A stretch of DNA of 64,000 bases from contig LFJO01000005.1 in the NCBI GenBank assembly GCA_001038565.1, positions 806,711 through 870,710 on the forward strand, read 5' to 3'. Positions 35,375 to 44,472 of the stretch are shown one piece after another (position 1 is the stretch's first letter; each line of letters begins with the position of its first letter). This DNA comes from Alkalihalobacillus pseudalcaliphilus (GTDB taxonomy: Bacteria; Bacillota; Bacilli; Bacillales; Bacillaceae_D). The notes beneath the pieces are model-generated. The model was not told the origin of the DNA, made no database searches, and saw only the letters and a list, made by a program, of their open reading frames with translations. Position numbers and translations under genes: made by a program.

Positions 35375-37549
35375 ATGAAGTATCAACATTTGGGGCGTAT
35401 AGATGTAGCAGAGGAGCTTTATGATTTTATTGAAAAAGAGCTTAGGGTAGGATCGGCAATTAGTTATGAGTCATTTTGGCACGGAGTCGAGAGCTTAATT
35501 GCGGAATTGACGCCAAAAAACGAACAATTGTTGAAAAAGAGAGTAAAGCTTCAAACTCAATTAAATAATTGGTATCAAAAAGAGGGTTTCTCTCAGACAA
35601 CCTATGAACCATATCTACGTTCCATCGGATATTTAGAAGAAGAAGTAGCTGATTTTAAAATTTCTACGAGAAATGTTGATACAGAAATTACACATCAAGC
35701 AGGTCCACAGCTCGTCGTACCATTAGATAATGCGAGATATGCCTTAAATGCGGCTAATGCTAGGTGGGGGAGTTTATATGATGCATTATACGGAACAAAT
35801 GTAATATCAGAAGAGGAAGGCTGTGAAAAGGGAACAAGTTATAATCCAAAAAGAGGGGAAAAAGTTATTGCATTTGCCAAAAACTTTCTCGATGAGATAA
35901 TCCCATTAGAAGTTGGCAGTCACTTTGACGTATCGGAGTATCACGTAGGAGAGAGAGGCTTAGAGATTATACTAGCAGATGGTCAAAAAACTAGCTTAAA
36001 ATCACCTGAAAAGTGGCTAGGATTTAATAGAGTAAACAACAAGATTGAGTCACTTTTATTTATCAATCATCATTTGCATGTAGAGGTTCAAATAGACCGT
36101 GAGCACTTCATTGGTCAAGGCGACAAAGCGGGTGTAAAAGATGTCCTATTAGAAGCAGCTCTAACGACGATTATGGACTGTGAGGATTCCGTTGCTGCTG
36201 TCGATACAAAAGATAAACTCCGCCTCTACCAAAATTGGTTAGGGCTTATGAAAGGTGATTTACAAGAAAGTTTTATCAAAGATGGAAAGACGATAACAAG
36301 AAAGCTCGCTCCTGACCGCTCCTTTCAAAAGCTAAATGGAGAACGTCTAACTTTATCCGGGCGGTCATTGCTCTTTATCCGTCATGTCGGACATTTAATG
36401 ACAACGAATATGATTCTATTAGATGGAAAAGAAGTGCCTGAAGGTATAGTTGATACGATTGTGACGTCATTTATTGCGAAATACTCCTTAGTTGGTCGGT
36501 CTAACAGAATAAATTCTCAGCAAGGTTCTGTTTATATTGTTAAACCAAAAATGCATGGATCAGAGGAGGTAGGTTTTGCTAATACATTATTTAACCGTGT
36601 TGAGGATTTAATAGGTTTAGAGAGAAATACGTTAAAAATAGGTGTGATGGATGAAGAAAGACGAACCTCTGTTAATTTGAAAAACTGTATTTATCAAGTT
36701 CGCAAACGGATCGTTTTCATTAATACAGGTTTTCTTGATAGAACGGGTGATGAAATTTTTACTTCCATGGAACTCGGTCCAGTGGTCAGGAAGTCGGCTA
36801 TGAAACAGCAAGTTTGGTTAGAGGCGTATGAACAATCAAATGTTTTATGTGGGCTTAGTACAGGTTTTTACCATTCTGCTCAGATTGGTAAAGGGATGTG
36901 GGCGATGCCTGACCAGATGAAAGAAATGCTGGATCAGAAGAAAAACCATCCTCAAGCAGGTGCTAATACCGCTTGGGTACCTTCACCAACAGCTGCAATA
37001 TTACATGCTCTTCATTATCATCAAATTGATGTATTCACTATTCAAAAAGAAAAGCAGCATAATAAGTATGATTTAATTAGTCATATACTCACACCGCCAC
37101 TAGCCACCAAGGAAAGCTGGTCACCTGCAGAAATTCAAGAAGAGCTAAATAATAATATTCAAGGTATATTAGGTTATGTAGTACGTTGGGTCGATCATGG
37201 TGTCGGTTGTTCTAAAGTTTTAGATATTCATCATATTGGATTAATGGAGGATCGAGCGACCTTAAGAATCTCCAGTCAACATATTGCTAATTGGCTCCAC
37301 CATCGTATTTGTACGGAGGAGCAAGTGAATGAAACATTTATAAGTATGGCAAAAGTTGTAGATAAGCAAAATGAGCAAGCTTCCAACTATCGCTCATTAT
37401 TAAGAGGGGAAAATGGCTCCAATGCTTTTCAAGCAGCGTTAGCGTTAGTTTTTGAGGGCAAAAATCAACCGAGTGGATACACGGAGCCAATCTTACATCG
37501 TTTTCGCTTGAAAGAGAAAGAAGAGGCACTATTAAATAGAAGTTTTTAA
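35375..37549 (+). CDS. glcB: Malate synthase G
   Basis: This 724-residue enzyme joins glyoxylate and acetyl-CoA to malate. The length is the long G form, not the ~530-residue A form. Features include GPQLVVPLDNARYALNAANA split over residues 110-130, IMDCEDSVAAVD near 266 with the metal-binding acids, and GKGMWAMPD near 507. The ATG has an AGAGGAGG site. It completes the glyoxylate shunt with aceA. Confidence 0.95.
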   Translation: MKYQHLGRIDVAEELYDFIEKELRVGSAISYESFWHGVESLIAELTPKNEQLLKKRVKLQTQLNNWYQKEGFSQTTYEPYLRSIGYLEEEVADFKISTRNVDTEITHQAGPQLVVPLDNARYALNAANARWGSLYDALYGTNVISEEEGCEKGTSYNPKRGEKVIAFAKNFLDEIIPLEVGSHFDVSEYHVGERGLEIILADGQKTSLKSPEKWLGFNRVNNKIESLLFINHHLHVEVQIDREHFIGQGDKAGVKDVLLEAALTTIMDCEDSVAAVDTKDKLRLYQNWLGLMKGDLQESFIKDGKTITRKLAPDRSFQKLNGERLTLSGRSLLFIRHVGHLMTTNMILLDGKEVPEGIVDTIVTSFIAKYSLVGRSNRINSQQGSVYIVKPKMHGSEEVGFANTLFNRVEDLIGLERNTLKIGVMDEERRTSVNLKNCIYQVRKRIVFINTGFLDRTGDEIFTSMELGPVVRKSAMKQQVWLEAYEQSNVLCGLSTGFYHSAQIGKGMWAMPDQMKEMLDQKKNHPQAGANTAWVPSPTAAILHALHYHQIDVFTIQKEKQHNKYDLISHILTPPLATKESWSPAEIQEELNNNIQGILGYVVRWVDHGVGCSKVLDIHHIGLMEDRATLRISSQHIANWLHHRICTEEQVNETFISMAKVVDKQNEQASNYRSLLRGENGSNAFQAALALVFEGKNQPSGYTEPILHRFRLKEKEEALLNRSF

Positions 37550-37569
37550 TACATGATTGATTAATGGAC

Positions 37570-37612
37570 TACACATCGACTGATTCATCAATTTTGTCGA
37601 TGTGTATTTTGT
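37570..37612 (+). terminator. Terminator after malate synthase
   Basis: ACACATCGAC at 37571-37580 pairs with GTCGATGTGT at 37596-37605, followed by ATTTTG. The T tract is short. Confidence 0.65.
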
Positions 37613-37613
37613 A

Positions 37614-37830
37614 TGAAAGTGGACTTAGGGGCGATAGGTTGTGCCTTAAAGTTATCTGGTCATCCATCTTACGATAGACGACCTTAACAGGACAATGCTC
37701 CCTTTTTGGTCGTGCGGACTCCTCATAGTGATGGAGTTGTAAACGGGCCAACTGTTTAAATAGTCGCCACTACTTTCATCTTTGTTGGTGGCGAAGTGAA
37801 TGGGGCTTCGCCATGTGGGTTTTGTATGAA
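37614..37830 (-). repeat. Dispersed repeat, H module (copy 5)
   Basis: On the minus strand this closely matches 190-400, including the hairpin GGCGAAGCcccattcacTTCGCC and the CACCAACAAAGATGAAAGTAG stretch. The rest of the gap to 38050 holds a short hydrophobic frame (near 37940-38020, VLIGSTVLIIAIQ) without a ribosome binding site; it may be a decayed membrane gene. Confidence 0.7.
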
Positions 37831-38054
37831 GGTGTAACTGGGGAGGCGGCCCACCTAAATTCATTTTCAAGATTCATAAACTGGTAAATGGTGAATTAGC
37901 ATTCAGTTTATAAAATGATGGGAACACATTATCTACAGCAGTTATGGTTTTAATAGGTAGTACGGTATTGATTATTGCTATTCAATTTCTGACATGTAGA
38001 GAGAATCACCGCTTTTAACATTGATAATAGTTTTTAACGGAGCAATTCTTTTTC

Positions 38055-38083
38055 TTGCCTTTCGAGATTAACAGTGATAAAAT
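38055..38083 (+). promoter_or_regulatory. Probable sigma-A promoter of the riboflavin operon
   Basis: TTGCCT (38055-38060) and TAAAAT (38078-38083) are 17 bp apart, about 60 bp before the FMN riboswitch. Confidence 0.55.
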
Positions 38084-38144
38084 TCAAACCAATCTAAGGT
38101 ATAAATATCTTAGAAGACAATCATTATTATGATAATTAAATAGT

Positions 38145-38285
38145 TTCCTTCGGGGCCGGGTGAAAATCCCGACCGGCGGTGATGAGGTCAACCTCTAAGT
38201 CCGTGACCCGGACGCTATACAAGCGGACGGTGGATCTAGTGAAAATCTAGAGCCGACAGTGAAAGTCTGGATGGGAGAAGGAAGT
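38145..38285 (+). ncRNA. FMN riboswitch (RFN element)
   Basis: The conserved RFN strings are in order: CTTCGGGGCCGGGTGAAAATC near 38148, CCGACCGGCGGTGATG near 38170, AAGTCCGTGACCCG near 38196, the GGACGGTGGATCTAGTGAAA stretch near 38225, and the closing GCCGACAGTGAAAGTCTGGATGGGAGAAGGA. It controls the rib operon by sensing FMN. A terminator lies 130 bp downstream. Confidence 0.95.
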
Positions 38286-38410
38286 GAAAGCACCTAGACA
38301 CAGGAGAGATCTAAAATTTTTTAGAGGAACTGTGGTTTATTTGTTTTTCAAAAAAGTGGTAATTTCTTTTTTGAATGTGCAAATACATAGGTTTATTTTG
38401 TGCTAGCATT

Positions 38411-38445
38411 TTGCCTCCCCAATGAACAATCGGGAGGCTTTTTTA
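38411..38445 (+). terminator. Riboswitch-controlled terminator before ribE
   Basis: GCCTCCC (38413-38419) pairs with GGGAGGC (38432-38438), followed by six T residues. It is the expected off-state terminator of the FMN leader. Confidence 0.85.
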
Positions 38446-38532
38446 TGTTCTGTTTCACAAATAAACGTCAGCGTGCAATGTTGCCCTCCCAATCATAATG
38501 AGTGATGTAAAGAGAATGAAAGGAGGGGTTTG

Positions 38533-39186
38533 ATGTTTACAGGAATTGTTGAAGAAATGGGTGAAGTGCAAAGCATCCGTCAAGGGCAAGAGCAATTTGT
38601 TTTAGTTGTGAAAGCCAATCATATTTTAGAAGATTGTCATGTAGGCGACAGTATAGCAGTAAATGGGGTATGTTTAACCGTTACGCAACTAAAGCCACCA
38701 TATTTTACGGCAGATGTTATGCCAGAAACATTAAAATCATCTAATTTACAACAGGTTAGAAGTGGCCAACGTGTTAATTTAGAAAGGGCGATGGCTGTAA
38801 ATGGACGTTTTGGTGGACATATCGTTTCAGGTCATGTTGATGGTACAGGTAGAATTCAGCTTATAAAAAAAGAGAAAAACGCTGTTTATATTCATGTGGA
38901 CGTCTCTAAGAGTTTAACGAAATATATGATTCTAAAAGGTTCAATTACGGTTGATGGGATCAGTTTAACGATTTTTGACGTGAGTGATGATTCGTTTACG
39001 ATTTCCATTATTCCACATACGTTCAGTCAAACGGTTTTAAAAAACAAGAAAGTTGGTGATTGGGTCAATATTGAGTGCGACGTTTTGGCGAAATATACGG
39101 AAAAATTATTAAGTCAATCACAGACATATAAGGAAGAAAAAACGAACATTACGAATGAATTTTTAGAGAAAAATGGATTTATTTAA
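38533..39186 (+). CDS. ribE: Riboflavin synthase, alpha chain
   Basis: This 217-residue enzyme dismutates two 6,7-dimethyl-8-ribityllumazine molecules to riboflavin. It starts with the typical MFTGIVEE and shows the internal twofold repeat of lumazine-binding domains (AVNGVCLTV near residue 40, TVDGISLTI near 138). ATG 38533 is used; AGGAGGGG lies 5 bases upstream. It is the first gene after the FMN leader; ribD, which precedes ribE in B. subtilis, is not present. Confidence 0.95.
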   Translation: MFTGIVEEMGEVQSIRQGQEQFVLVVKANHILEDCHVGDSIAVNGVCLTVTQLKPPYFTADVMPETLKSSNLQQVRSGQRVNLERAMAVNGRFGGHIVSGHVDGTGRIQLIKKEKNAVYIHVDVSKSLTKYMILKGSITVDGISLTIFDVSDDSFTISIIPHTFSQTVLKNKKVGDWVNIECDVLAKYTEKLLSQSQTYKEEKTNITNEFLEKNGFI

Positions 39187-39202
39187 AAAAGGTGGTGAAG
39201 AG

Positions 39203-40459
39203 ATGGAGAAAAAAGAAGAGCGGTTTGATCCAATTGAAGAGGCTTTAGTGGCCTTAAAAAAAGGAGAAGTCATTATTGTTTGTGACGACGAGGATCGTGA
39301 AAATGAAGGTGATTTCTTGGCATTGTCGGAAAAGATAACGCCTGAAATTGTGAACTTTATGGTTACGTTTGGTCGAGGACTTGTTTGTGTACCGATTACT
39401 GAAAAGCGTGCTATGGAGTTGGATTTGAAGCCGATGGTCGATACGAATACAGACCCACATGGCACAGCATTTACAGTTAGTGTCGATCATGAACAGACGA
39501 CGACAGGAATTTCAGCTTATGAACGTTCACTAACGATTCAAAAGATTATCGAACAATCGGAAACGAAATCCTCATTTAAACGTCCTGGCCATATCTTTCC
39601 ACTCATCGCTAAAGACGGTGGAGTCTTAAGACGAGCCGGACATACGGAAGCGGCCGTTGATTTAGCCCATTTAGCAGGTGCAGAGATAGCTAGTAGTGTG
39701 ATTTGTGAAATTATGAATGATGACGGAACTATGGCGAGAGTACCTGAATTAAGAAAAATCGCCGAAACACATCAATTAAAAATGATTACCATTAAAGACT
39801 TGATTGAATACCGTCTTAAAAAAGAAACGTTTATACAAAGAGAGGTCGTTGTAGATTTACCATCGGAATACGGACACTTTAAAGCTGTTGCTTATACGAA
39901 CCAAATCGATCAAACAGAAAGTATAGCATTAGTAAAAGGGGAGATAAATGGTGAAACACCTACGCTCGTAAGGGTACATTCCGAGTGTTTAACAGGAGAT
40001 ATCTTTGGTTCGAGACGTTGCGATTGTGGCCCGCAACTGCAAGCGGCTCTTCATGAAATTGAGCGAGCTGGAACTGGCGTTTTGTTATATATGAGACAAG
40101 AGGGGCGTGGCATTGGTTTAATTAATAAACTCAAAGCTTACAAACTGCAGGAAGATGGTTATGACACAGTTGAAGCAAATGAAAAACTTGGTTTTAAAGC
40201 GGATTTAAGAGAGTATGGGATTGGAGCACAGATTTTACGTGACCTCGGTATTAAACAAATGCGACTACTTACGAATAATCCACGCAAAATCACAGGGTTA
40301 AGTGGGTATGGCTTATCAATTATCGAACGTATGCCTTTACATTTTCCTGCTGTGAAAGAGAATCAATCATATTTACAAACCAAATCAGAAAAGCTCGGTC
40401 ATTTATTTAACATCGACGAATTATTGAGAAATGAAGGAGGAGTTCAGAATGGTCAATAG
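39203..40459 (+). CDS. ribBA: Bifunctional DHBP synthase / GTP cyclohydrolase II
   Basis: The 418-residue fusion makes 3,4-dihydroxy-2-butanone 4-phosphate (N-terminal half, with [10 protein letters not shown] near residue 28) and opens GTP (C-terminal half, with zinc cysteines in SECLTGD and RRCDCGP near 260-280 and RQEGRGIGL near 300). ATG 39203 is chosen because AAAGGTGGTG lies just upstream; an in-frame start at 39173 overlaps ribE. It overlaps ribH by 11 bp. It is called ribA in B. subtilis. Confidence 0.95.
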   Translation: MEKKEERFDPIEEALVALKKGEVIIVCDDEDRENEGDFLALSEKITPEIVNFMVTFGRGLVCVPITEKRAMELDLKPMVDTNTDPHGTAFTVSVDHEQTTTGISAYERSLTIQKIIEQSETKSSFKRPGHIFPLIAKDGGVLRRAGHTEAAVDLAHLAGAEIASSVICEIMNDDGTMARVPELRKIAETHQLKMITIKDLIEYRLKKETFIQREVVVDLPSEYGHFKAVAYTNQIDQTESIALVKGEINGETPTLVRVHSECLTGDIFGSRRCDCGPQLQAALHEIERAGTGVLLYMRQEGRGIGLINKLKAYKLQEDGYDTVEANEKLGFKADLREYGIGAQILRDLGIKQMRLLTNNPRKITGLSGYGLSIIERMPLHFPAVKENQSYLQTKSEKLGHLFNIDELLRNEGGVQNGQ

Positions 40460-40922
40460 ATTAGAAGGACATTTGATTGGAACAGACTTAAAAATTGGAA
40501 TTGTAGTAGGAAGGTTTAATGAATTTATTACGAGTAAATTATTATCAGGGGCAGAAGATGCCTTGAAACGACATGGTGTTTTAGCAAGTGATATTGATAT
40601 TGCGTGGGTGCCAGGTGCTTTTGAAATCCCATTCGCGGCGAAAAAAATGGTGGACAGCAACCGCTATGATGCGGTAATCACGTTAGGTACCGTAATTAGA
40701 GGTGCGACACCACATTTTGATTACGTATGTAATGAAGCAGCCAAGGGTATCGCTTCTTTATCTCTATCTTCAGGGAAACCAGTTATTTTTGGCATTTTAA
40801 CGACAGATTCTATTGAACAAGCGATTGAAAGGGCTGGTACAAAAGCTGGAAATAAAGGCTGGGAATCGGCTACAGCTGCGATAGAAATGGCAAATTTATC
40901 AAGAGCATTTGATCAAGAATAG
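40449..40922 (+). CDS. ribH: 6,7-dimethyl-8-ribityllumazine synthase
   Basis: This 157-residue beta subunit condenses the butanone phosphate with the pyrimidine amine. It has [11 protein letters not shown] near residue 20, WVPGAFEIP near 55 and [14 protein letters not shown] near 82 with the catalytic histidine. ATG 40449 is preferred, 7 bases after AAGGAGGAG; the upstream in-frame ATG at 40431 lies before that site. It ends the operon. Confidence 0.96.
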   Translation: MVNRLEGHLIGTDLKIGIVVGRFNEFITSKLLSGAEDALKRHGVLASDIDIAWVPGAFEIPFAAKKMVDSNRYDAVITLGTVIRGATPHFDYVCNEAAKGIASLSLSSGKPVIFGILTTDSIEQAIERAGTKAGNKGWESATAAIEMANLSRAFDQE

Positions 40923-40929
40923 GAAATGA

Positions 40930-40970
40930 AGAGGTGAGCCAAGCATGTGTTGGCTCACCTGTTTCTTTGT
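40930..40970. terminator. Terminator between ribH and the DUF309 gene
   Basis: AGGTGAGCCAA and TTGGCTCACCT form an 11-bp stem, followed by a mixed T-rich tract. It lies between convergent genes and ends within the start of the next gene's tail. Confidence 0.7.
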
Positions 40971-40971
40971 T

Positions 40972-41520
40972 TTAAGAGTTTTTTCGTTTTATTTGATTCT
41001 GGCGTTCTGCGATAACGTCAGATCGGTCTCTCAGTTTATGTTTATGAATAATATAAGGCTCCGTGAATTCAGGTTGCTGCCAGCTAATGCCTAATTCCTC
41101 ACTTCTCTTTTGTATAAGCTCATGAATTTGTTGATCAAAAAAGGGAATTTTTATTGGCTGGAAAAGAACCTGTATGTGCTGTGCTTGTTCGGGCTCAGAG
41201 TTAAGTATGGTTGAAATAGTGTGAATGTGGTTGGAAATATCTGCTGCTAATTGGTCATAATCAATATTTAACTGACGAACAGATTCTGCTTCAGCCATTA
41301 AATAATTTCTTGAGCTGAGTAGCATCTTTTTAGCTCCAGCATAATTGCCTCTTCTTTCATGGTAAAGTCCAACAGAAAGCTGAATTAAACCGACCCAGAC
41401 AGGGTGCCGCTGACTTTCCTCCGCCTCTTTCCAATATTCTTCAAGCACTTCATGGCATTCAAAATAATCATAATTAGCGTGGAAATAAACTAGATAATCT
41501 AAAAATGGTTTAGGGTACAT
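40972..41520 (-). CDS. ypuF: DUF309 family protein (YpuF-like)
   Basis: This helical protein of about 182 residues has the DUF309 opening pattern YFECHEVLEEYWK near residue 20 and GLIQLSVGLYHERRGNYAGA near 45. Four ATG codons run in tandem at 41529-41518; TAAGG ends just before the first, so the third or fourth ATG has the best spacing. It lies between the rib operon and scpAB as ypuF does in B. subtilis. Function is unknown. Confidence 0.85.
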   Translation of the reverse strand: MYPKPFLDYLVYFHANYDYFECHEVLEEYWKEAEESQRHPVWVGLIQLSVGLYHERRGNYAGAKKMLLSSRNYLMAEAESVRQLNIDYDQLAADISNHIHTISTILNSEPEQAQHIQVLFQPIKIPFFDQQIHELIQKRSEELGISWQQPEFTEPYIIHKHKLRDRSDVIAERQNQIKRKNS

Positions 41521-41649
41521 CATCATCATCCTTAACTCTCAATACTAAAAACAGATAAACTCAATACTGCTAGTTTATCATTGAAGCCATACAAATGTGA
41601 AGAAAAGACCGCCCAAGATGCTCCAACAAGGCAGTTAAGCAAGAAAGTG

Positions 41650-42015
41650 GGTGAGTTATACTACAGCATGATCGGTAGCGATGAGCAGAGCAAAGCTCCG
41701 CATATGAGCATCAGCATCAACTTTCATATAAAACGCCCATGTCGGAGCTAAAATGCTGTGCCACCAACAAAATGAAAGTAGAGTTTAGCTTTTAACTGGT
41801 GGCTTTTCGTTCACTTTGCCTTTGTTCTTTTTCATTTTAAAAGAATGATGTTAGACTGTTTTTACTTGAGAATTAGTAGAAACCCAGCAGACGGTGGCGG
41901 GCTGAAATCCACTGGCTGTGCCAGTTAGTTCAGCGCGACGTGATTGACGCACAGCATGATTTTCGGTAGCGGCGAGCAAAGCTCCGCACATGAGTACCAG
42001 CATCAACTTTCATAC
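41650..42015 (+). repeat. Dispersed repeat, P-H-P arrangement (copy 6)
   Basis: A P-module end (GCATGATCGGTAGCGATGAGC, GCTCCGC, ACTTTCATATAAAAC) at 41660-41735 is followed by a decayed H module (CACCAACAAAATGAAAGTAG near 41761, TTTAACTGGTGGC near 41790). A second, better P module follows (GAATTAGTAGAAACCCAGC near 41872, GCATGATTTTCGGTAGCGG near 41953, ACTTTCATAC at 42006). It ends about 90 bp before scpA, pointing toward it. Confidence 0.7.
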
Positions 42016-42102
42016 AGAAAATCAAAGATAGGGTCTATCGACAAAATATGATATAATTTCTATGAAAATACTAATCATTTAGGAAGTGCTTGTGATGGAC
42101 TT

Positions 42103-42873
42103 ATGAATACATACGAAGTAAAGCTTGATAGCTTTGAAGGTCCACTTGACTTATTACTTCATCTTATTAATCAAGCAGAAGTTGATATATATGATATACC
42201 CGTTGCCAAAATTACTGACCAATATTTAGCATATATACATACAATGCAAGAAATCCAATTAGATGTGGCTAGTGAATATTTAGTGATGGCGGCGACGCTA
42301 CTCGCGATCAAATCTAAAATGCTTTTACCAAACCAAACGTTAGAGCTTGAGGAAGAAGCGATTGACTATATAGACGATGACGATCCCCGTGATGAACTCG
42401 TTCAACGATTAATTGAATACCGGAAATATAAAGATGCTGCCACAGAATTAAAAGAACGAGAGGAAGAAAGAAGCTTCGTTTTAACACGAGCACCAGAGGA
42501 TTTAGATCCTTATGTAACAGATGAAGAAAAAAGAGATATCTCCATACAAGGAGTATCGCTGTTCGATATGCTTGCTGCTTATCAAAAACTAATGAAAAGA
42601 AATAAACTGAAAGCCCCGCAAACAAGAACGATTAGGAATCAAGAATATTCTATTGATATACGAATGACGGAAGTTTTGGACTTTCTACAAAAATCACATG
42701 GTCAATGTAAGTTTGAGCAATTATTTGTGCCGGAGGATAAATCTCAAATGGTTGTAACATTTTTAGCCATTTTAGAATTAATGAAAACAAATACGATTAC
42801 CTGTCAACAGAACTCAAATTTTGAAAGCATTATGATTTATGAAATGAATAAGGAGAACGTAAATGGAGAATAA
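42103..42873 (+). CDS. scpA: Segregation and condensation protein A
   Basis: This 256-residue kleisin links the SMC heads and ScpB in the bacterial condensin. The N-terminal FEGPLDLLLHLI stretch (about residues 9-20) and the C-terminal winged helix (about 195-250) are typical. The ATG has only a weak ribosome binding site. It overlaps scpB by 11 bp, as in most bacilli. Confidence 0.95.
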   Translation: MNTYEVKLDSFEGPLDLLLHLINQAEVDIYDIPVAKITDQYLAYIHTMQEIQLDVASEYLVMAATLLAIKSKMLLPNQTLELEEEAIDYIDDDDPRDELVQRLIEYRKYKDAATELKEREEERSFVLTRAPEDLDPYVTDEEKRDISIQGVSLFDMLAAYQKLMKRNKLKAPQTRTIRNQEYSIDIRMTEVLDFLQKSHGQCKFEQLFVPEDKSQMVVTFLAILELMKTNTITCQQNSNFESIMIYEMNKENVNGE

Positions 42874-43447
42874 GGCGTTAATTGGAGTTATTGAAAGCTT
42901 ATTATTTGTATCTGGAGACGAAGGGTTATCAGAAAACCAATTATTGGAAATCATTGATGCGGAGCCTATGCAAATTCAACTTGCCGTGCAACATTTAAAA
43001 GACGAGTATCAACAAAAATCACGTGGATTGCAATTAATTGAGATTGCTAATACGTATCGACTGGCCACTAAACCAGAGCATTTGAGTTATATAAAAGCAT
43101 TGGCGGTTTCTCCGATACATAAGGGGCTTTCACAGGCTGCTCTTGAAGCACTAGCAATCGTTGCTTATAAACAACCGATCACACGCGTTGAGGTTGAAGA
43201 TATTCGTGGAGTAAAATCTGAAAAAGCCTTGCAATCTTTAATGACGAAACTTCTAGTGAAGGAAGTCGGGCGAGCGAAAGGCACAGGTAGACCGATTTTA
43301 TATGGAACGACACTTCAGTTTTTAGATCATTTTGGTTTAAAGACGTTAGCTGATTTACCACCACTACCTGATCATGTTGATGAAAATGATGAAGAGGAGG
43401 AAGATGTAGATTTATTTATAAAAGAATTAGAAACAGAAGAAACATGA
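42863..43447 (+). CDS. scpB: Segregation and condensation protein B
   Basis: The 194-residue protein has two winged-helix domains and dimerises to bind ScpA. Landmarks are IESLLFVSGDEGL near residue 11, the QAALEALAIVAYKQPITR stretch near 91, and VGRAKGTGRP near 132. The acidic C-terminal tail is usual. AAGGAG lies 8 bases before the ATG. A terminator follows directly. Confidence 0.96.
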   Translation: MENKALIGVIESLLFVSGDEGLSENQLLEIIDAEPMQIQLAVQHLKDEYQQKSRGLQLIEIANTYRLATKPEHLSYIKALAVSPIHKGLSQAALEALAIVAYKQPITRVEVEDIRGVKSEKALQSLMTKLLVKEVGRAKGTGRPILYGTTLQFLDHFGLKTLADLPPLPDHVDENDEEEEDVDLFIKELETEET

Positions 43448-43478
43448 AGAACTGCAGAGTACTGTAGTTCTTTTTTTT
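43446..43478 (+). terminator. Terminator after scpB
   Basis: AGAACTGCAG and CTGTAGTTCT (one G-T pair) form a hairpin with a 4-base loop, followed by eight T residues. Confidence 0.85.
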
Positions 43479-43554
43479 GATCAAAATGAAAATGAGTTCA
43501 CATTTGGGCTTTTTATTCATAAACTATAAAATGATGTTTTTTAAGGGGGATGAC

Positions 43555-44418
43555 ATGAGTATTTATATTAGTGAAGTAAAGCGTTGGTACGAAGACAATA
43601 AAGATTTTTTGTATGCTGAACTGAATCACTTATCTGAACAGGAAAAAGGAGAACTTCGTCAACTGTTAACTCAAATTGAACAAGTATTATCATTAGAGCA
43701 CAGAAGTCATAATCAGATATCCGATGCGAGTTTATCACATTTATTAGATTCCGTTTACATGCTAATTGAAGGGAATTTGAGTCGTGGGGAACGGGCTCCT
43801 GTGCCGATTGGTGGTCATACTCTACCACCTTTGCCGTATGCGTATAATGCTTTAGAGCCGTATATCTCGGAAGATATTATGTACTTACACCATGATAAGC
43901 ATCATAAAAGCTATGTGGAAGGCTTAAACAAAGCAGAATTAGAAATGCAGACGGCCAGAGAAACAGGGAATTATGATCTTATTAAACATTGGGAACGAGA
44001 AGCGGCATTTAATGGAGCGGGACATTATTTGCATTCTATCTTTTGGGAGATTATGTCTCCGAACGGTGGGGGTGAGCCAACAGGTGAGCTATTAAGTGAA
44101 ATTAATCGTTCATTCGGTAGCTTTGATAAAATGAAAGAGCATTTTACTCACGCGGCAGATGCAGTTGAAGGTGGGGGATGGGCAATTTTAGTATGGTCAC
44201 CAAGGGCTAAACGTTTGGAAATTTTGCAAGCGGAAAAGCATCAGCAACTTTCCCAACAAGATGCGATTCCTCTCCTTGTACTTGATGTGTGGGAGCATGC
44301 TTATTATTTACAATATTTAAATGAGAAAAAGGATTATGTGAATGAATGGTGGAACATTGTGAATTGGCCAGCAGTAGCGATGAGGTATGAGAAAGCTAAG
44401 CTTGTCCAGTGGAATTAG
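43555..44418 (+). CDS. sodF: Superoxide dismutase, Fe/Mn family with N-terminal extension
   Basis: This 287-residue protein has the Fe/Mn superoxide dismutase core from about residue 85, preceded by an ~80-residue helical extension, as in B. subtilis SodF (281 residues). Metal ligands are visible: HHDKHH near 109, a histidine in GAGHYLHSIFW near 154, and LDVWEHAYY near 247. ATG 43555 is used because AAGGGGGATG precedes it; longer forms start in the scpB terminator. The metal (Fe or Mn) cannot be decided by eye. Confidence 0.9.
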   Translation: MSIYISEVKRWYEDNKDFLYAELNHLSEQEKGELRQLLTQIEQVLSLEHRSHNQISDASLSHLLDSVYMLIEGNLSRGERAPVPIGGHTLPPLPYAYNALEPYISEDIMYLHHDKHHKSYVEGLNKAELEMQTARETGNYDLIKHWEREAAFNGAGHYLHSIFWEIMSPNGGGEPTGELLSEINRSFGSFDKMKEHFTHAADAVEGGGWAILVWSPRAKRLEILQAEKHQQLSQQDAIPLLVLDVWEHAYYLQYLNEKKDYVNEWWNIVNWPAVAMRYEKAKLVQWN

Positions 44419-44423
44419 ATAGG

Positions 44424-44470
44424 AAAAAAAGACGGATCGTATCAACTATTGACACGATCCGTCTTTTGTT
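44424..44470. terminator. Bidirectional terminator between sodF and cls
   Basis: AAAAGACGGATCGT and ACGATCCGTCTTTT form a 14-bp stem with A residues before and T residues after, suited to both convergent genes. Confidence 0.85.
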
Positions 44471-44472
44471 TT

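Noticed and set aside
37940-38020. Short hydrophobic frame before the FMN riboswitch
   Set aside because: It has no ribosome binding site and fewer than 40 codons; at most a decayed membrane gene.
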